Origin: CALKYB01 sp964510575
GTDB taxonomy: Bacteria; Bdellovibrionota_C; UBA2361; SZUA-149; CALKYB01
Reading direction: 5' to 3'
Assembly: GCA_964510575.1 (NCBI GenBank)
Contig: CAZECN010000012.1
Coordinates: 7,700-71,699, forward strand
Length of the DNA stretch: 64,000 nt
Shown here: positions 27,148 through 36,152 of the stretch, one piece after another
How the letters are laid out: each line of letters opens with the position of its first letter
How positions within the stretch are numbered: position 1 is the first letter of the stretch
The notes under the pieces: generated by a model
Database searches by the model: none
Seen by the model: the letters and a program-made list of their open reading frames with translations, nothing else
Told to the model about the DNA's origin: nothing
Translations under genes and position numbers: made by a program

Positions 27148-29712
27148 CTATCGAGCCGGAACAATCAGCTGATAGTTCTCTGGGGAGTCAACTATTGTTT
27201 CAGCACTTATCAAATGGTCTGACTCCAAAATTATACTACCATAAGTATTAACTGGAAGCTCCAAAGGAACTAAGGTGGAACCAAAACCGTCGATCGACAG
27301 CTCTCCCTGACCAAGGGTTCTTCCTGAAACATCAACAATCACATATCGGACTGTCGAAACTTCTCCAGAACGATTAGTCAGGTTCAACAAATTACGTTGG
27401 TCAATGAAAGTATTAAATTCACCAACAAGTGATGTTGAGGAGTCTCTACTCATTGCTCTAGCAGAACTTCCACAAACTAAAGAATCTTGATCATAAACGT
27501 AAGCTAAAAGTCTTGAGGCAATTGGGTTGTCACCGACAACTGTGACAGTGCCTGACTCATCTTCAAACCCGTCCAAGATAAAATGAAAGCTTCCTTTCGC
27601 TTCGAGAACTAAAGTCTCTGAACTCACTATACTCCCTGAAGAATCTCTTACTACAACAATGGTGTTAGCTTCCGTCTCACTAGCGTTAAAAATCTCAACG
27701 ATATTCAGCTCACTTTCGGTCTGGCTGAACGAGGATTTCATAGGCTCCAAGGATGGTGTTCGTCGTTGCAAAGGCATTGCGGAGTAATATCCACCAGTCT
27801 GAGTAGGATAGTAACGGGTAGCTTCAAAGTAGAATGGTGAATCTTCTAGGCTAGAAACAAATTCAGCATGACCCACTCTTGCTGGACCGTAGTAAAGATG
27901 AGCTGCGAGATCAATTCGCCCTCCGTCTACCAAGTCCACTTGATCATATCCGATTAACACACCCACTTCATTATAGTAGTTAACAACTCCTGATAAACCT
28001 CTACCGTCTCCTGCTCGACCGTCAATAACTCTAATCCAGTTATAAGCAATCTCCTCACCGGGAACGAGATGAAAGGTATTAACCGGCACTGTAGATGTTC
28101 CTGTTTCTGGACTTAAAAACGGGTAGCTAATAGCGAAGTCAAACCCTTGTCCATCAGTTCCTGGGGCATAAAGATTAAGATTGCCAGCCCAACTGTCAGA
28201 GTCTGATGAAAAACAAACGGTGCCGATCTCATCAGCCAGAAGACCTAAGTCAAACAAGCTAACATCGCTTTTCTGACCAGGTTCAAGTGAAAGTCTAAGG
28301 TCTCCACGAACAGCCCCAAGACTATCCAAAAGCACAAGCTCTCCACTCAGCGAGTCCGAACCGTTATTAACCAAGCTCGCGATATTTACCTGACCAAGAA
28401 AACTGTTTGAAAAAGAACAACGATCTGTAGATGCGCTATGGACTAAAGAGCTTGTTGCAATATGCTCAACAGTCCATGAATAGCTAGCGGAAAGCTGTTC
28501 CGAAGCCCTTTTAGACCGGACAAATGGGGTCCTAAACTGAACTTCAGCTGTAAACTGATAGCTCCCAGGAGCTCTAACATACTCAGCAGGCTCAATTTGA
28601 ATATCGCTAGCCGGCAGCTTCTCTCCATCCAGAAACCAGCTCACCTCTGTGTATCCACTAATGTCCTCAATTACATCTAGAAAAAGAGTTTGGTCACTAG
28701 ATACTTCAAGACTTTCTGGATAAGCATTTTCAATTGGGCTAGCACTTCGAAACAATTGTTCAACCATTGCCTCCATTGAAGGAGAATTGAAAGGCATCCC
28801 TAAGGTTCTCATCTTGGAGTCATGAGTTGGTCTAAAAAGACCGAAAGAAAAAAGATTTGTCCCTTCGTATAAACCAACCCTTCCAGTCCCATTTCCAGCA
28901 TCGTAACCAAGCCAATCAGCCCATTTAGCGCCTGACTCAACCATCTCAGCCTGAGTAAGACTAGTTACATTCAACAATCCAGGTTCATTGCCTGAGAAAA
29001 GATTTCCATTTCCATCATACTCATCAGCGAGGAGACCGAAACTATGGGCAAACTCATGAAGAAGAAGTTCTGGAGAAAGGATATTTCCACCAGTAAAAGT
29101 AGCAATGCCACTGTGAGTATATCCAAGTCCTCCATAAGACCTACTGTTCGCCGAAACAATTATTTGATCTACATCTTCAGCGTTAGCAGCAAAGGCTTGA
29201 GTAGAGTTTATATCTACACACAAGCTTCTTTGGCTTCCAAAACACCAAAGACGAGCTCCCAGTGGAGTATCCTTACGAATTCCTTGAGAAGGATCATTAT
29301 CAATTCCACTCTCGTTTGAAATTACATCAACTCTGTGAATATTGATTAAATGTTTAAAACTCTTGAAAGGTTCTTCTTCAAAAAAAGCATCTAAAGCTCT
29401 TTCGACATGTGAATGGTAGGTGACAAGCTCTTCCTCGGTGTAGCCATCGCCAAGAAAAACTATATCAAGTCTATTTTCCGAAGGGCCACTACGCCAGATA
29501 GTGGTTACTTCTGCGGAGTAGTCCAATGGAGCAACTTCAGCCATTGCTGTTTCAGGCATATCAGATGATTCGTGGCTATGACCGTCCGCTCCCACATGAA
29601 CACAGGTATGAGCTTCATCTGAAGCCAAAACAGGGCTAGCAGTTAAGCAAACCAGCAAAACTCCCATTAATTTTATAAATACCTTATCCAAACTTCCTGA
29701 CTCAATCCTCAA
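27148..29712 (-). CDS. Secreted M64-family metallopeptidase with novel C-terminal module
   Basis: 854 residues. Signal peptide at about 1-30 (VFIKLMGVLLVCLTASPVLAS). The peptidase domain (about 50-320) matches family M64 (IgA peptidase/PF09471): RLDIVFLGDGYTEEELVTYH, FEEEPFKSFKHLINIHRVDV, and the zinc motif LLHEFAHSFGLLADEYDG with the catalytic Glu. A beta-sandwich (about 330-420) follows. Residues 432-854 form a module shared with the proteins at 38455-40824 and 50772-55616: it begins CSFSNSFLGQVNIA, has a second Cys in GTVCF, and repeats an NTF motif. Probably a surface-bound or secreted protease. Monocistronic. Confidence 0.88.
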   Translation of the reverse strand: MRIESGSLDKVFIKLMGVLLVCLTASPVLASDEAHTCVHVGADGHSHESSDMPETAMAEVAPLDYSAEVTTIWRSGPSENRLDIVFLGDGYTEEELVTYHSHVERALDAFFEEEPFKSFKHLINIHRVDVISNESGIDNDPSQGIRKDTPLGARLWCFGSQRSLCVDINSTQAFAANAEDVDQIIVSANSRSYGGLGYTHSGIATFTGGNILSPELLLHEFAHSFGLLADEYDGNGNLFSGNEPGLLNVTSLTQAEMVESGAKWADWLGYDAGNGTGRVGLYEGTNLFSFGLFRPTHDSKMRTLGMPFNSPSMEAMVEQLFRSASPIENAYPESLEVSSDQTLFLDVIEDISGYTEVSWFLDGEKLPASDIQIEPAEYVRAPGSYQFTAEVQFRTPFVRSKRASEQLSASYSWTVEHIATSSLVHSASTDRCSFSNSFLGQVNIASLVNNGSDSLSGELVLLDSLGAVRGDLRLSLEPGQKSDVSLFDLGLLADEIGTVCFSSDSDSWAGNLNLYAPGTDGQGFDFAISYPFLSPETGTSTVPVNTFHLVPGEEIAYNWIRVIDGRAGDGRGLSGVVNYYNEVGVLIGYDQVDLVDGGRIDLAAHLYYGPARVGHAEFVSSLEDSPFYFEATRYYPTQTGGYYSAMPLQRRTPSLEPMKSSFSQTESELNIVEIFNASETEANTIVVVRDSSGSIVSSETLVLEAKGSFHFILDGFEDESGTVTVVGDNPIASRLLAYVYDQDSLVCGSSARAMSRDSSTSLVGEFNTFIDQRNLLNLTNRSGEVSTVRYVIVDVSGRTLGQGELSIDGFGSTLVPLELPVNTYGSIILESDHLISAETIVDSPENYQLIVPAR

Positions 29713-30030
29713 TTAATACCTGTTATTCTCTAATCCGAACGACAGCCTAAATGCTTCAATAATCCTGCAAATAAGGCCACTTACCCTCCATTTCAAAAGG
29801 CATTAAACCAGCTCTAAACCAAAATATGCCGTATATGGAAGATCTGAGGCTCCATCAGGGCCCTAAACTCACCCTGCAAAACTGCCCTTAAGGCCTGAAA
29901 CTGCTAGGTTTTTCTGTCTTAAAGGAGGATTTTAGAGAAAAATCTCTAAAAAGCAATATGGGGAGCCCCTGAGGCTATTTTTAGCTCTATTTAGGGGAGT
30001 TTCGGTCCTGCAAAAAGGGAGACGGTCATG
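29713..30030. other. Intergenic region with hairpins between the lipid operon and the M64 gene
   Basis: 318 bp. An 8-bp dyad TTTAGAGA/TCTCTAAA (about 29931-29950) and a CCCCT/AGGGG dyad near 29960-30000 lie just downstream of the last lipid-operon gene and may act as its terminator, although the T-tract is weak. The rest presumably holds the M64 gene promoter. Nothing else recognised. Confidence 0.35.
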
Positions 30031-30519
30031 TTAAGAAGCGGGAACTCCAAATTGCTCCACCATCTTAGCGCTCCGATAATCGAAGATTTTATACAGGTCC
30101 TTTTCAACGAAGAGCCTGTTGATAACAGCTCCTCCAGGGACCTTATATCGAACAATGTCTCGCACCAAAGTTCCTTCACCATGCTCTTCAAACTCATGGC
30201 GATGAATCCAGTAGCGATAAGGGCCTTTTTTCTGCCTATCCACGAAATACTCCGGTGGACTCCACTCCGGGATAACAGTTTGCCAATTGAAAGGAATGCC
30301 ATGCAATTTGAGTCTGTAGTCAATCAAAGCTCCGGGCTTCATTTCAATGGGAAGTGGACTGGTAATTTCAAACTTTAGGTAGTCAGGGGTTAAAAGTTGT
30401 AAATTCCCGGCATCAGAAAAAAAATCAAATACTTTATTGAGTTTTTCCGAGACAACTAGCTCAGTGCGTAAAACAAACTCATCGTTTTCGTTAGAAATAG
30501 AGATGCCCGGGCTACTCAT
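30031..30519 (-). CDS. SRPBCC (START-like) fold protein, last gene of the lipid operon
   Basis: 162 residues. The sequence LRTELVVSEKLNKVFDFFSDAGNLQLLTPDYLKFEI is the classic N-terminal strand-helix of SRPBCC ligand-binding proteins, followed by PGALIDYRLKLHGIPFNWQTVI and EHGEGTLVRDIVRYKVPGG. Such proteins bind lipophilic ligands or act as cyclases. It is translated in overlap (8 nt) with the upstream DUF2878 gene. In the context of the operon a role in binding or delivering an acyl intermediate is plausible. No catalytic residues can be assigned. Confidence 0.85.
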   Translation of the reverse strand: MSSPGISISNENDEFVLRTELVVSEKLNKVFDFFSDAGNLQLLTPDYLKFEITSPLPIEMKPGALIDYRLKLHGIPFNWQTVIPEWSPPEYFVDRQKKGPYRYWIHRHEFEEHGEGTLVRDIVRYKVPGGAVINRLFVEKDLYKIFDYRSAKMVEQFGVPAS

Positions 30520-31027
30520 AGGTCAAACCCATCCTTCGATGAAGCCAAAACAAAAATGGCGTTATTGTAGACCAGAAAAATCCAATCACTATAAGGGAAA
30601 ATAAAATCCCTTCGGGGAAAGCTATGCCACCTAAATTACTACCTGCATAGTAAGAAGCAGCACCACCTAAAAATCCAAATAGAGCAGAAGCGACTGGCTT
30701 CCCCGCCATCCAACCTAAGGTTTTGTGCATGACCAGAGCAAAACCAAACCAAAGTGCAGACATCCATATAGGATAGGACCAAGGCATTTTTGAGGGCACC
30801 ATAAATTCAAAAAAACCAAAATGGTTTAAACAGGAGTCTAAAAAAGAACCCAGAAGTGTTGCTGCAACAATAAAGCCGAGCAATCGACCGCGTTGCTTGG
30901 ACAGAGCAACTTGACCCAGGCTAAGAACCAGCATTATAAAAGCTCCTATCTCTCCTCGGTAATCAGCCCCTAAGTAAACACAGGCAAACCAACCAATTTG
31001 AAAAAGAAAAAAGCTAACTAACATCAA
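30512..31027 (-). CDS. DUF2878-like membrane protein
   Basis: 171 residues with about five membrane helices; characteristic segments are FQIGWFACVYLG, LLGSFLDSCLNHFGFFEF and PIWMSALWFGFALVMHKTLGWMAG. DUF2878 proteins are unknown inner-membrane proteins that recur in operons with cyclopropane-synthase-like methyltransferases and DUF1365 genes in proteobacteria. The start overlaps the end of the upstream fusion gene by 4 nt and the end overlaps the next gene by 8 nt. Function unknown; membrane placement of lipid-modifying enzymes is one possibility. Confidence 0.8.
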   Translation of the reverse strand: MMLVSFFLFQIGWFACVYLGADYRGEIGAFIMLVLSLGQVALSKQRGRLLGFIVAATLLGSFLDSCLNHFGFFEFMVPSKMPWSYPIWMSALWFGFALVMHKTLGWMAGKPVASALFGFLGGAASYYAGSNLGGIAFPEGILFSLIVIGFFWSTITPFLFWLHRRMGLTYE

Positions 31028-33054
31028 ATTTTCTCCAATGAGATTTGATAACAGTCAATTGCTTTCTCTCGAAATCCAGCCTCACAATAGTCAAAATAAT
31101 AGCGCCACATTCTTATAAACTTCTCATCAAAGCCAAGAGCAAGTACCTCATCCAACTTGGAATCAAACCTTTCTCTCCACTCAGCTAAAGTCCGAGCATA
31201 GTGCAATCCAATACTTTCTCTTTCAGCTACTTTCAAACCTGTTCCGGCGACTAGCTCATCAATGACCTGTGGGCAGGGAAGGTGTCCACCTGGGAAAATA
31301 TATTTCTGTATCCAGTCACAGCCTTCGCAATAGTCAGCGTATCTGTCATCTGCAATTGTAATTGCTTGAATTACTGCCTTGCCGGTTGGAACTAAAAGTT
31401 CATCTAGGCATTGGAAGTAAGTCTGTAAATAATCTTTGCCTACGGCTTCGATCATTTCTACCGACACTATTCGATCAAACTTCTCTGAGACTTTGCGGTA
31501 ATCTAAGAGTTCGAATCTAGCCCTTTTGTCTGAAATAAAGCCAGATAGTTCTTGGAGACAATAGCTAAGCTGCTGCTCAGACAAAGTAATGCCCAAGTAA
31601 TCAGTATTCTTCCTAGCCAATACTTTTCTTGCAACACTACCCCAGCCCGAACCAATTTCCAGAACCCTACACTCTTTACCTAAATCTCCATCGAGATCAA
31701 TCCTAGCCAAAGCTTTATCAATCTTAAGAGACTGAGCTTCTTCCAAACTACTGTTCTCTGCTCCAAAGACTGCAGATGAATAGGTCATAGAAAAATCAAG
31801 AAATAGCTTAAAAAACTCATTACTCAAGTCATAGTGAGCACTTATATTTTTTTTGCTGCCTTTGACACTGTTAGCTCTCAATGCATGGCCAATTTTTCCT
31901 AACACCTTCTTTGGACCAGAAACGGTGGTATCCCCTTTCATCAGCTCTTGGTTTCTAATTGCCAGTCGTAAAAAACTCACCATATCAGTGGACTCAACAA
32001 ATCCCTCTGCCACTGCTTCACCGAAGCCAATATCTCCGCCAGTTAGAACCTTAGTAAAAAATTGATTATCTCTAACTCTGAGCTCTCCATAGAATTTTTC
32101 TTTGCTACTGCCAAAAGTTGCCTTACTTCCCTCAGGGTAAACTAAAGAAAATTGGCCAATCTCAATGCGCGCCAATATTCGATCAAATAAATTTCTAAAT
32201 AATTTTTGAGGAACAGAAGGCTTGTATTGCCTAGTATTGTCATGAAACGGCGCTGGCTTGGAAAATACTGGTAGGTTCTTTTTGAAATATAAGTATCCGG
32301 CCTGGATAAGAATTCTTGGAAAGTTAAAAGAGGACATTACGGGGAATTTAAGAAAAGACTTTCGAACACTGTCTTTGCTAAAATCTTGGGCTTCCCCTTT
32401 CAAACTAGAGGTAAAAACCATCTGGCCATTTTGAACTAGATCGACCCTAATCTCTACCGAATCACTCAAAGGACTAAAGTAAAAACGATATTGCCCCTCT
32501 GGTTTGAAGAAAGGAGAAACATAAAATTCTTTTTTGTGAGAGCAAAAATCCAATTTCTTGCTCTTTTGCTCTACCTCTGCCTTCACAAAATATATGTGTT
32601 TCTCTGAAAAAGTATTATTAACTTCAGCCAAATAACCTAAGGTAACGCCAGCTGCATCATAGAAATAATAAAAACTAACCGGATTAAAAACATAGCCTAG
32701 AAACCTTGGGGAAGTGATCAGCACAACTCTATGCACTTGCTCTCTAAGCTCTTTATCAGGCACTGCCAGAAGTGCTTTTTCCTTAATACTCCCTTCAACT
32801 TCATCTCCGAGGTAGTCTTGATCTCGAATCGACAACAAGGAGCGACGGTTATAAGCAAAGAGGGACGATAAACTGTCAGTTTTTTCTAGCTGGTCCAAGT
32901 CAAAGGCAAAAAAGCACGCTGGATAAGTAAAGCCATGCCCTACCGGAGATAGACGCTGATGCATCAACTTTCCGCTAAATAGAAGAGCAGGCTTCTTAAC
33001 TTGCTCAGCTAACTCTCTAGGCGGAAAATCTAGTTTTAACTTTGCTTCTCCCAC
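31024..33054 (-). CDS. DUF1365 fused to cyclopropane-fatty-acid-synthase-like methyltransferase
   Basis: 676 residues. Residues about 20-245 are a DUF1365 domain (GKLMHQRLSPVGHGFTYPACFF, RFLGYVFNPVSFYYFYD). Residues about 280-676 are a CFA-synthase-like methyltransferase: HYDLSNEFFKLFLDFSMTYSSAVF, LEIGSGWGSVA, DRIVSVEMIEAVGKDYLQTYF, IQKYIFPGGHLPC, RMWRYYFDYCEAGFRE. These are normally separate adjacent genes. The YSC(G/A) cysteine and the LLHT histidine that bind bicarbonate in E. coli Cfa are Ser and Gln here (YSSAV, VIQAIT), as in the subfamily that accompanies COG2907 proteins. It probably modifies an unsaturated acyl chain using SAM. Confidence 0.9.
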   Translation of the reverse strand: MGEAKLKLDFPPRELAEQVKKPALLFSGKLMHQRLSPVGHGFTYPACFFAFDLDQLEKTDSLSSLFAYNRRSLLSIRDQDYLGDEVEGSIKEKALLAVPDKELREQVHRVVLITSPRFLGYVFNPVSFYYFYDAAGVTLGYLAEVNNTFSEKHIYFVKAEVEQKSKKLDFCSHKKEFYVSPFFKPEGQYRFYFSPLSDSVEIRVDLVQNGQMVFTSSLKGEAQDFSKDSVRKSFLKFPVMSSFNFPRILIQAGYLYFKKNLPVFSKPAPFHDNTRQYKPSVPQKLFRNLFDRILARIEIGQFSLVYPEGSKATFGSSKEKFYGELRVRDNQFFTKVLTGGDIGFGEAVAEGFVESTDMVSFLRLAIRNQELMKGDTTVSGPKKVLGKIGHALRANSVKGSKKNISAHYDLSNEFFKLFLDFSMTYSSAVFGAENSSLEEAQSLKIDKALARIDLDGDLGKECRVLEIGSGWGSVARKVLARKNTDYLGITLSEQQLSYCLQELSGFISDKRARFELLDYRKVSEKFDRIVSVEMIEAVGKDYLQTYFQCLDELLVPTGKAVIQAITIADDRYADYCEGCDWIQKYIFPGGHLPCPQVIDELVAGTGLKVAERESIGLHYARTLAEWRERFDSKLDEVLALGFDEKFIRMWRYYFDYCEAGFREKAIDCYQISLEKI

Positions 33055-33055
33055 T

Positions 33056-34312
33056 TTACAGCTCCATCCCCATTTTTCTACAAACTTCCACGGCTGACCT
33101 TACTCCATCCTCATGAAAACCATTACCGGTGTAAGCACCTGCTAAATAGACACCTTCCTCACCGTTAGATTCAGCTAAGAGAGAGCTAGTCCCTGATACA
33201 CTCATTTCAAAGCAGGGGTGTTCGTATACTATTTCAGCCTCAACCAAATCTGGTTCAATCTCTTGAGGGGGATTTAGAGTTACGAAATAGTCTTTCTTCA
33301 GCTTCAGTCCTTGGAGGTGATTCATATAGTAGCTCACAAAGACTGGTTTACTTCGATCACTACCTTCAGAGGTTCTTAAATAGTTCCATGAACACCAGGT
33401 GCGCCGACTAGATGGCATTACCGAAGGGTCAGAATGCAGGTATACTCGATTACGATGATAAGACCACTTCGAAACGACCTTCGAAAGCTTTGATTCTTTA
33501 TTTTCTAAAATTCGAGCCGATTGGTCCGCATGACAAGCTAAAACCACCTTGTCATACTCTTGCACTTCTTTATCAATCAATAGAGATGGTTTATTTTCTG
33601 ACTGCACCACAGCCTTTACGGGGGTGGAGCGATGAATAGTCCCTTTGAATTTCTCTTCGAAAGCTTTCAAGTAACTATGACTCCCGCCTTCCACCGTCTG
33701 CCACCTAGGCCTATCAGAGAGCCCTAGCAAACCATGATTCTTAAAAAATTGAACAAAACGTTCTGCAGGAAAATCTAGAATATCTTCATCAGGCGAAGAC
33801 CAGATTGCAGCCGACATTGGCAACAGATAATGCCTCCCAAAGGCTTCGCTAAATTTCTTTTTAGATAAAAACTGACCCAAGCTTAATCCACTTAACTCGC
33901 CTTTATCCAAAGCTAGGGTGGAAACTTCACAAAATCTTTTAATCTCCCAAAGAAACTTATAGAAAGTAGGGCTAAGCAAGTTGCTTTTTTTACAAAACAA
34001 ACTAAAAATATTGCGCCCAGCATACTCCATCCCACTCTGCTGACACTGGTAACCGAAGGACATATCACTCCAACGAAACCCAATTCCTAGCTGCTTCAAA
34101 AAGCGATGAAATAGAGGATAGTTCTTATCGTTCAAAACAATAAAGCCAGTATCAATTTCAGCTCCGGCATCTTCACCATCACTAAGCGTAACAGTGTTGG
34201 TATGGCCGCCGATCCTTGAGTCAGCCTCGTAGAGATCGACCTCATGCTCTCGTCCAAGTATCCATGAGGTAACTATTCCAGACACCCCCGCCCCAACCAC
34301 TGCAATCTTCAT
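33056..34312 (-). CDS. COG2907-type FAD-dependent amine-oxidase-like protein
   Basis: 418 residues. N-terminal Rossmann motif IAVVGAGVSGIVTSWILG, then VDLYEADSRIGGHTNTVTL. Family features: IDTGFIVLNDKNYPLFHRFLKQLG, PMSAAIWSSP, FPAERFVQFFKNHGLL, VEGGSHSYLKAF and the C-terminal GVYLAGAYTGNGFHEDGVRSA flavin segment. COG2907 proteins recur beside DUF1365 and CFA-like genes; in Rhodobacter a homologue is, to my recollection, the desaturase (UfaD) of furan fatty acid synthesis. Likely an acyl-chain flavin dehydrogenase. One nt separates it from the fusion gene and 8 nt from the upstream methyltransferase. Confidence 0.9.
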   Translation of the reverse strand: MKIAVVGAGVSGIVTSWILGREHEVDLYEADSRIGGHTNTVTLSDGEDAGAEIDTGFIVLNDKNYPLFHRFLKQLGIGFRWSDMSFGYQCQQSGMEYAGRNIFSLFCKKSNLLSPTFYKFLWEIKRFCEVSTLALDKGELSGLSLGQFLSKKKFSEAFGRHYLLPMSAAIWSSPDEDILDFPAERFVQFFKNHGLLGLSDRPRWQTVEGGSHSYLKAFEEKFKGTIHRSTPVKAVVQSENKPSLLIDKEVQEYDKVVLACHADQSARILENKESKLSKVVSKWSYHRNRVYLHSDPSVMPSSRRTWCSWNYLRTSEGSDRSKPVFVSYYMNHLQGLKLKKDYFVTLNPPQEIEPDLVEAEIVYEHPCFEMSVSGTSSLLAESNGEEGVYLAGAYTGNGFHEDGVRSAVEVCRKMGMEL

Positions 34313-34320
34313 AGCTATAG

Positions 34321-35358
34321 CTAGACTCTCTTTTCAAAAAGATAGTGAGAAACCCACCACTCTCTACCACCCCGATAAGCAAAAAGTTCAGAGCAGGCCA
34401 TGAAAAACATTCGCCAGCGCTGCAACCAAAGCTCCGCTTCTTTCTTCCCGTAAGTCTTAGTCAAAATATCTAAGACTTCGCTCGTTTTTCTATCAGTTCT
34501 CTGCAACCAAGCTTCAAGAGTTCTATGATAATGGATTCCACTAAGGCGCCACTGACGAGCAACTGTAAGCTGGTCCTGAAAATGATAGAAAAGTCCGTCA
34601 GAAGGCATCATACCTCCAGTGAAAAAATACTTAGCCATCCAATCAGCTGTCTCGCCAACTTCAAATAAATAAGGCGTCCTCCTATGACAGAAAATATGAA
34701 TGAAAAGCTTCCCATCCTCATTCAGCCAAGTAGATATTCTTTTTAGTATTTCTTGATAGTTTCTAAGGTGCTCAAAAGCTTCAATTGAAACTACTCGATC
34801 AAAGGTTTTCTCAGGTTTAAACTCTGCAATATTGGCAGTGACAACTGTTAAATTGGTAAAGCCTTTTTCTTTAGCCTGTGATTCAATGAATTCTTTCTGA
34901 CCTGCTGAATTAGATACCGAGGTAATTGAGCAAGAGGGATAATGCTCTGCTAACCAAAGACTCAATGAACCCCAACCACATCCTAAGTCGAGAATGCTCT
35001 GACCATTTTGTATCTGCGCCCTGTGGCAAACTTGGTTAAGGCTGGCTTCCTCCGCCTGCTCCAAAGTCAAATCACGCTCTGGATAATAGCAAGAGCTATA
35101 CTTCAACCGAGGCCCCAATACAGCTTTAAAAAATTCAGCTGGCACTTCGTAGTGCTGTTCATTGGCTTTGTCGACATCAAGCGCAATTGGAGAATCCACT
35201 AATTCACGAATAAACTCACTTTGCTGATAGATTTCCGTTTCTGGAGCCGAGACTTTTGTGTCTCTTATTCGATATCCCAGTAGCCCCCTAATACCTTGCC
35301 TAACAATCCAATCAGGCAATCTACGCTGTTCAGCTTGAGATATTAAGTTATCAATCAT
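34321..35358 (-). CDS. CFA/coclaurine-N-methyltransferase-like SAM methyltransferase
   Basis: 345 residues. Motifs: [111 protein letters not shown]. The [13 protein letters not shown] and [10 protein letters not shown] signatures put it in the branch containing plant coclaurine N-methyltransferase homologues rather than classical Cfa. In bacteria this branch accompanies COG2907/DUF1295 genes. It is the second, distinct methyltransferase in the operon and keeps the Cys (SSCYY) lost in the fusion protein. Overlaps the DUF1295 gene by 4 nt. Confidence 0.9.
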   Translation of the reverse strand: MIDNLISQAEQRRLPDWIVRQGIRGLLGYRIRDTKVSAPETEIYQQSEFIRELVDSPIALDVDKANEQHYEVPAEFFKAVLGPRLKYSSCYYPERDLTLEQAEEASLNQVCHRAQIQNGQSILDLGCGWGSLSLWLAEHYPSCSITSVSNSAGQKEFIESQAKEKGFTNLTVVTANIAEFKPEKTFDRVVSIEAFEHLRNYQEILKRISTWLNEDGKLFIHIFCHRRTPYLFEVGETADWMAKYFFTGGMMPSDGLFYHFQDQLTVARQWRLSGIHYHRTLEAWLQRTDRKTSEVLDILTKTYGKKEAELWLQRWRMFFMACSELFAYRGGREWWVSHYLFEKRV

Positions 35359-36152
35359 TTATCTTCCTCTTTAATTCTGGGAAACCATGGAAAAAAAGCA
35401 TTAGTCTCATTTTGATAATCTATATAAGCCTGACCCCGGTTCACAACTGAGCGCTCTTCAGTTGCAGGAATACCAGTCATTTTGGTAATAAAAAAGAACA
35501 TTGAAACTGGTCCGATAAGAGTCAGCCACCAATAACTAGTGCCGCAGGCAAGAGGGATATACGCCCACCAGTGAATCCACTCAAAAAAGTAGTTAGGATG
35601 TCTAGAGTATCGCCAAAGGCCTTGCTTACATACTTGCCCTCTATGGGATGGGTCCTTCTTAAAAGCCTTAAGCTGCAAATCTGCTAGTCCTTCCCCAGCC
35701 ACAGATACAATTAGAATTAACGCGCCAAGTAAATCAGAACCTCTAAACAACGGCTCTTCCACAAACATTGGCACTAAAAAACAGACCGAAAGAGCACTGG
35801 CAACGAGTGCTTGAAAAATGAAAAAGTAAAACAACCAGGTTTCGAAATTCTCCCCCCAATCTTCTCTTAATCCCGCATAACGCGTATCCTCATCCTTGCC
35901 GGCCACACGGGAGTATAAGTAAGAACCTAGACGAAACGACCAAATGCAAACTAAGGCTGAAACAAAAAGCTTGCGCTCCCAGAGACCCTCTACCGTTAAG
36001 CAGTAAAAAATAGCAAAAAGTCCGAATGAAAAGGCCCAGGCAACATCAACTACACCAGCATTACCGGTGCGTTTTTGACGAAACCAAAGATAAGTCATAA
36101 CACCCGACAATATCAGAAATCCAACCAAGACAGATATTTGAGGGCTCAACAT
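35355..36152 (-). CDS. DUF1295 / steroid 5-alpha-reductase-like membrane protein
   Basis: 265 residues with about seven membrane helices. Family signatures: [15 protein letters not shown] near the N-terminus and [25 protein letters not shown] near the C-terminus, the latter an NADPH- or SAM-binding loop shared with steroid 5-alpha reductases and isoprenylcysteine methyltransferases. The family is linked to membrane-lipid modification operons but its reaction is unproven. Its ATG overlaps the stop of the upstream gene by one base (TAATG), so it is translationally coupled. Confidence 0.9.
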   Translation of the reverse strand: MLSPQISVLVGFLILSGVMTYLWFRQKRTGNAGVVDVAWAFSFGLFAIFYCLTVEGLWERKLFVSALVCIWSFRLGSYLYSRVAGKDEDTRYAGLREDWGENFETWLFYFFIFQALVASALSVCFLVPMFVEEPLFRGSDLLGALILIVSVAGEGLADLQLKAFKKDPSHRGQVCKQGLWRYSRHPNYFFEWIHWWAYIPLACGTSYWWLTLIGPVSMFFFITKMTGIPATEERSVVNRGQAYIDYQNETNAFFPWFPRIKEEDK

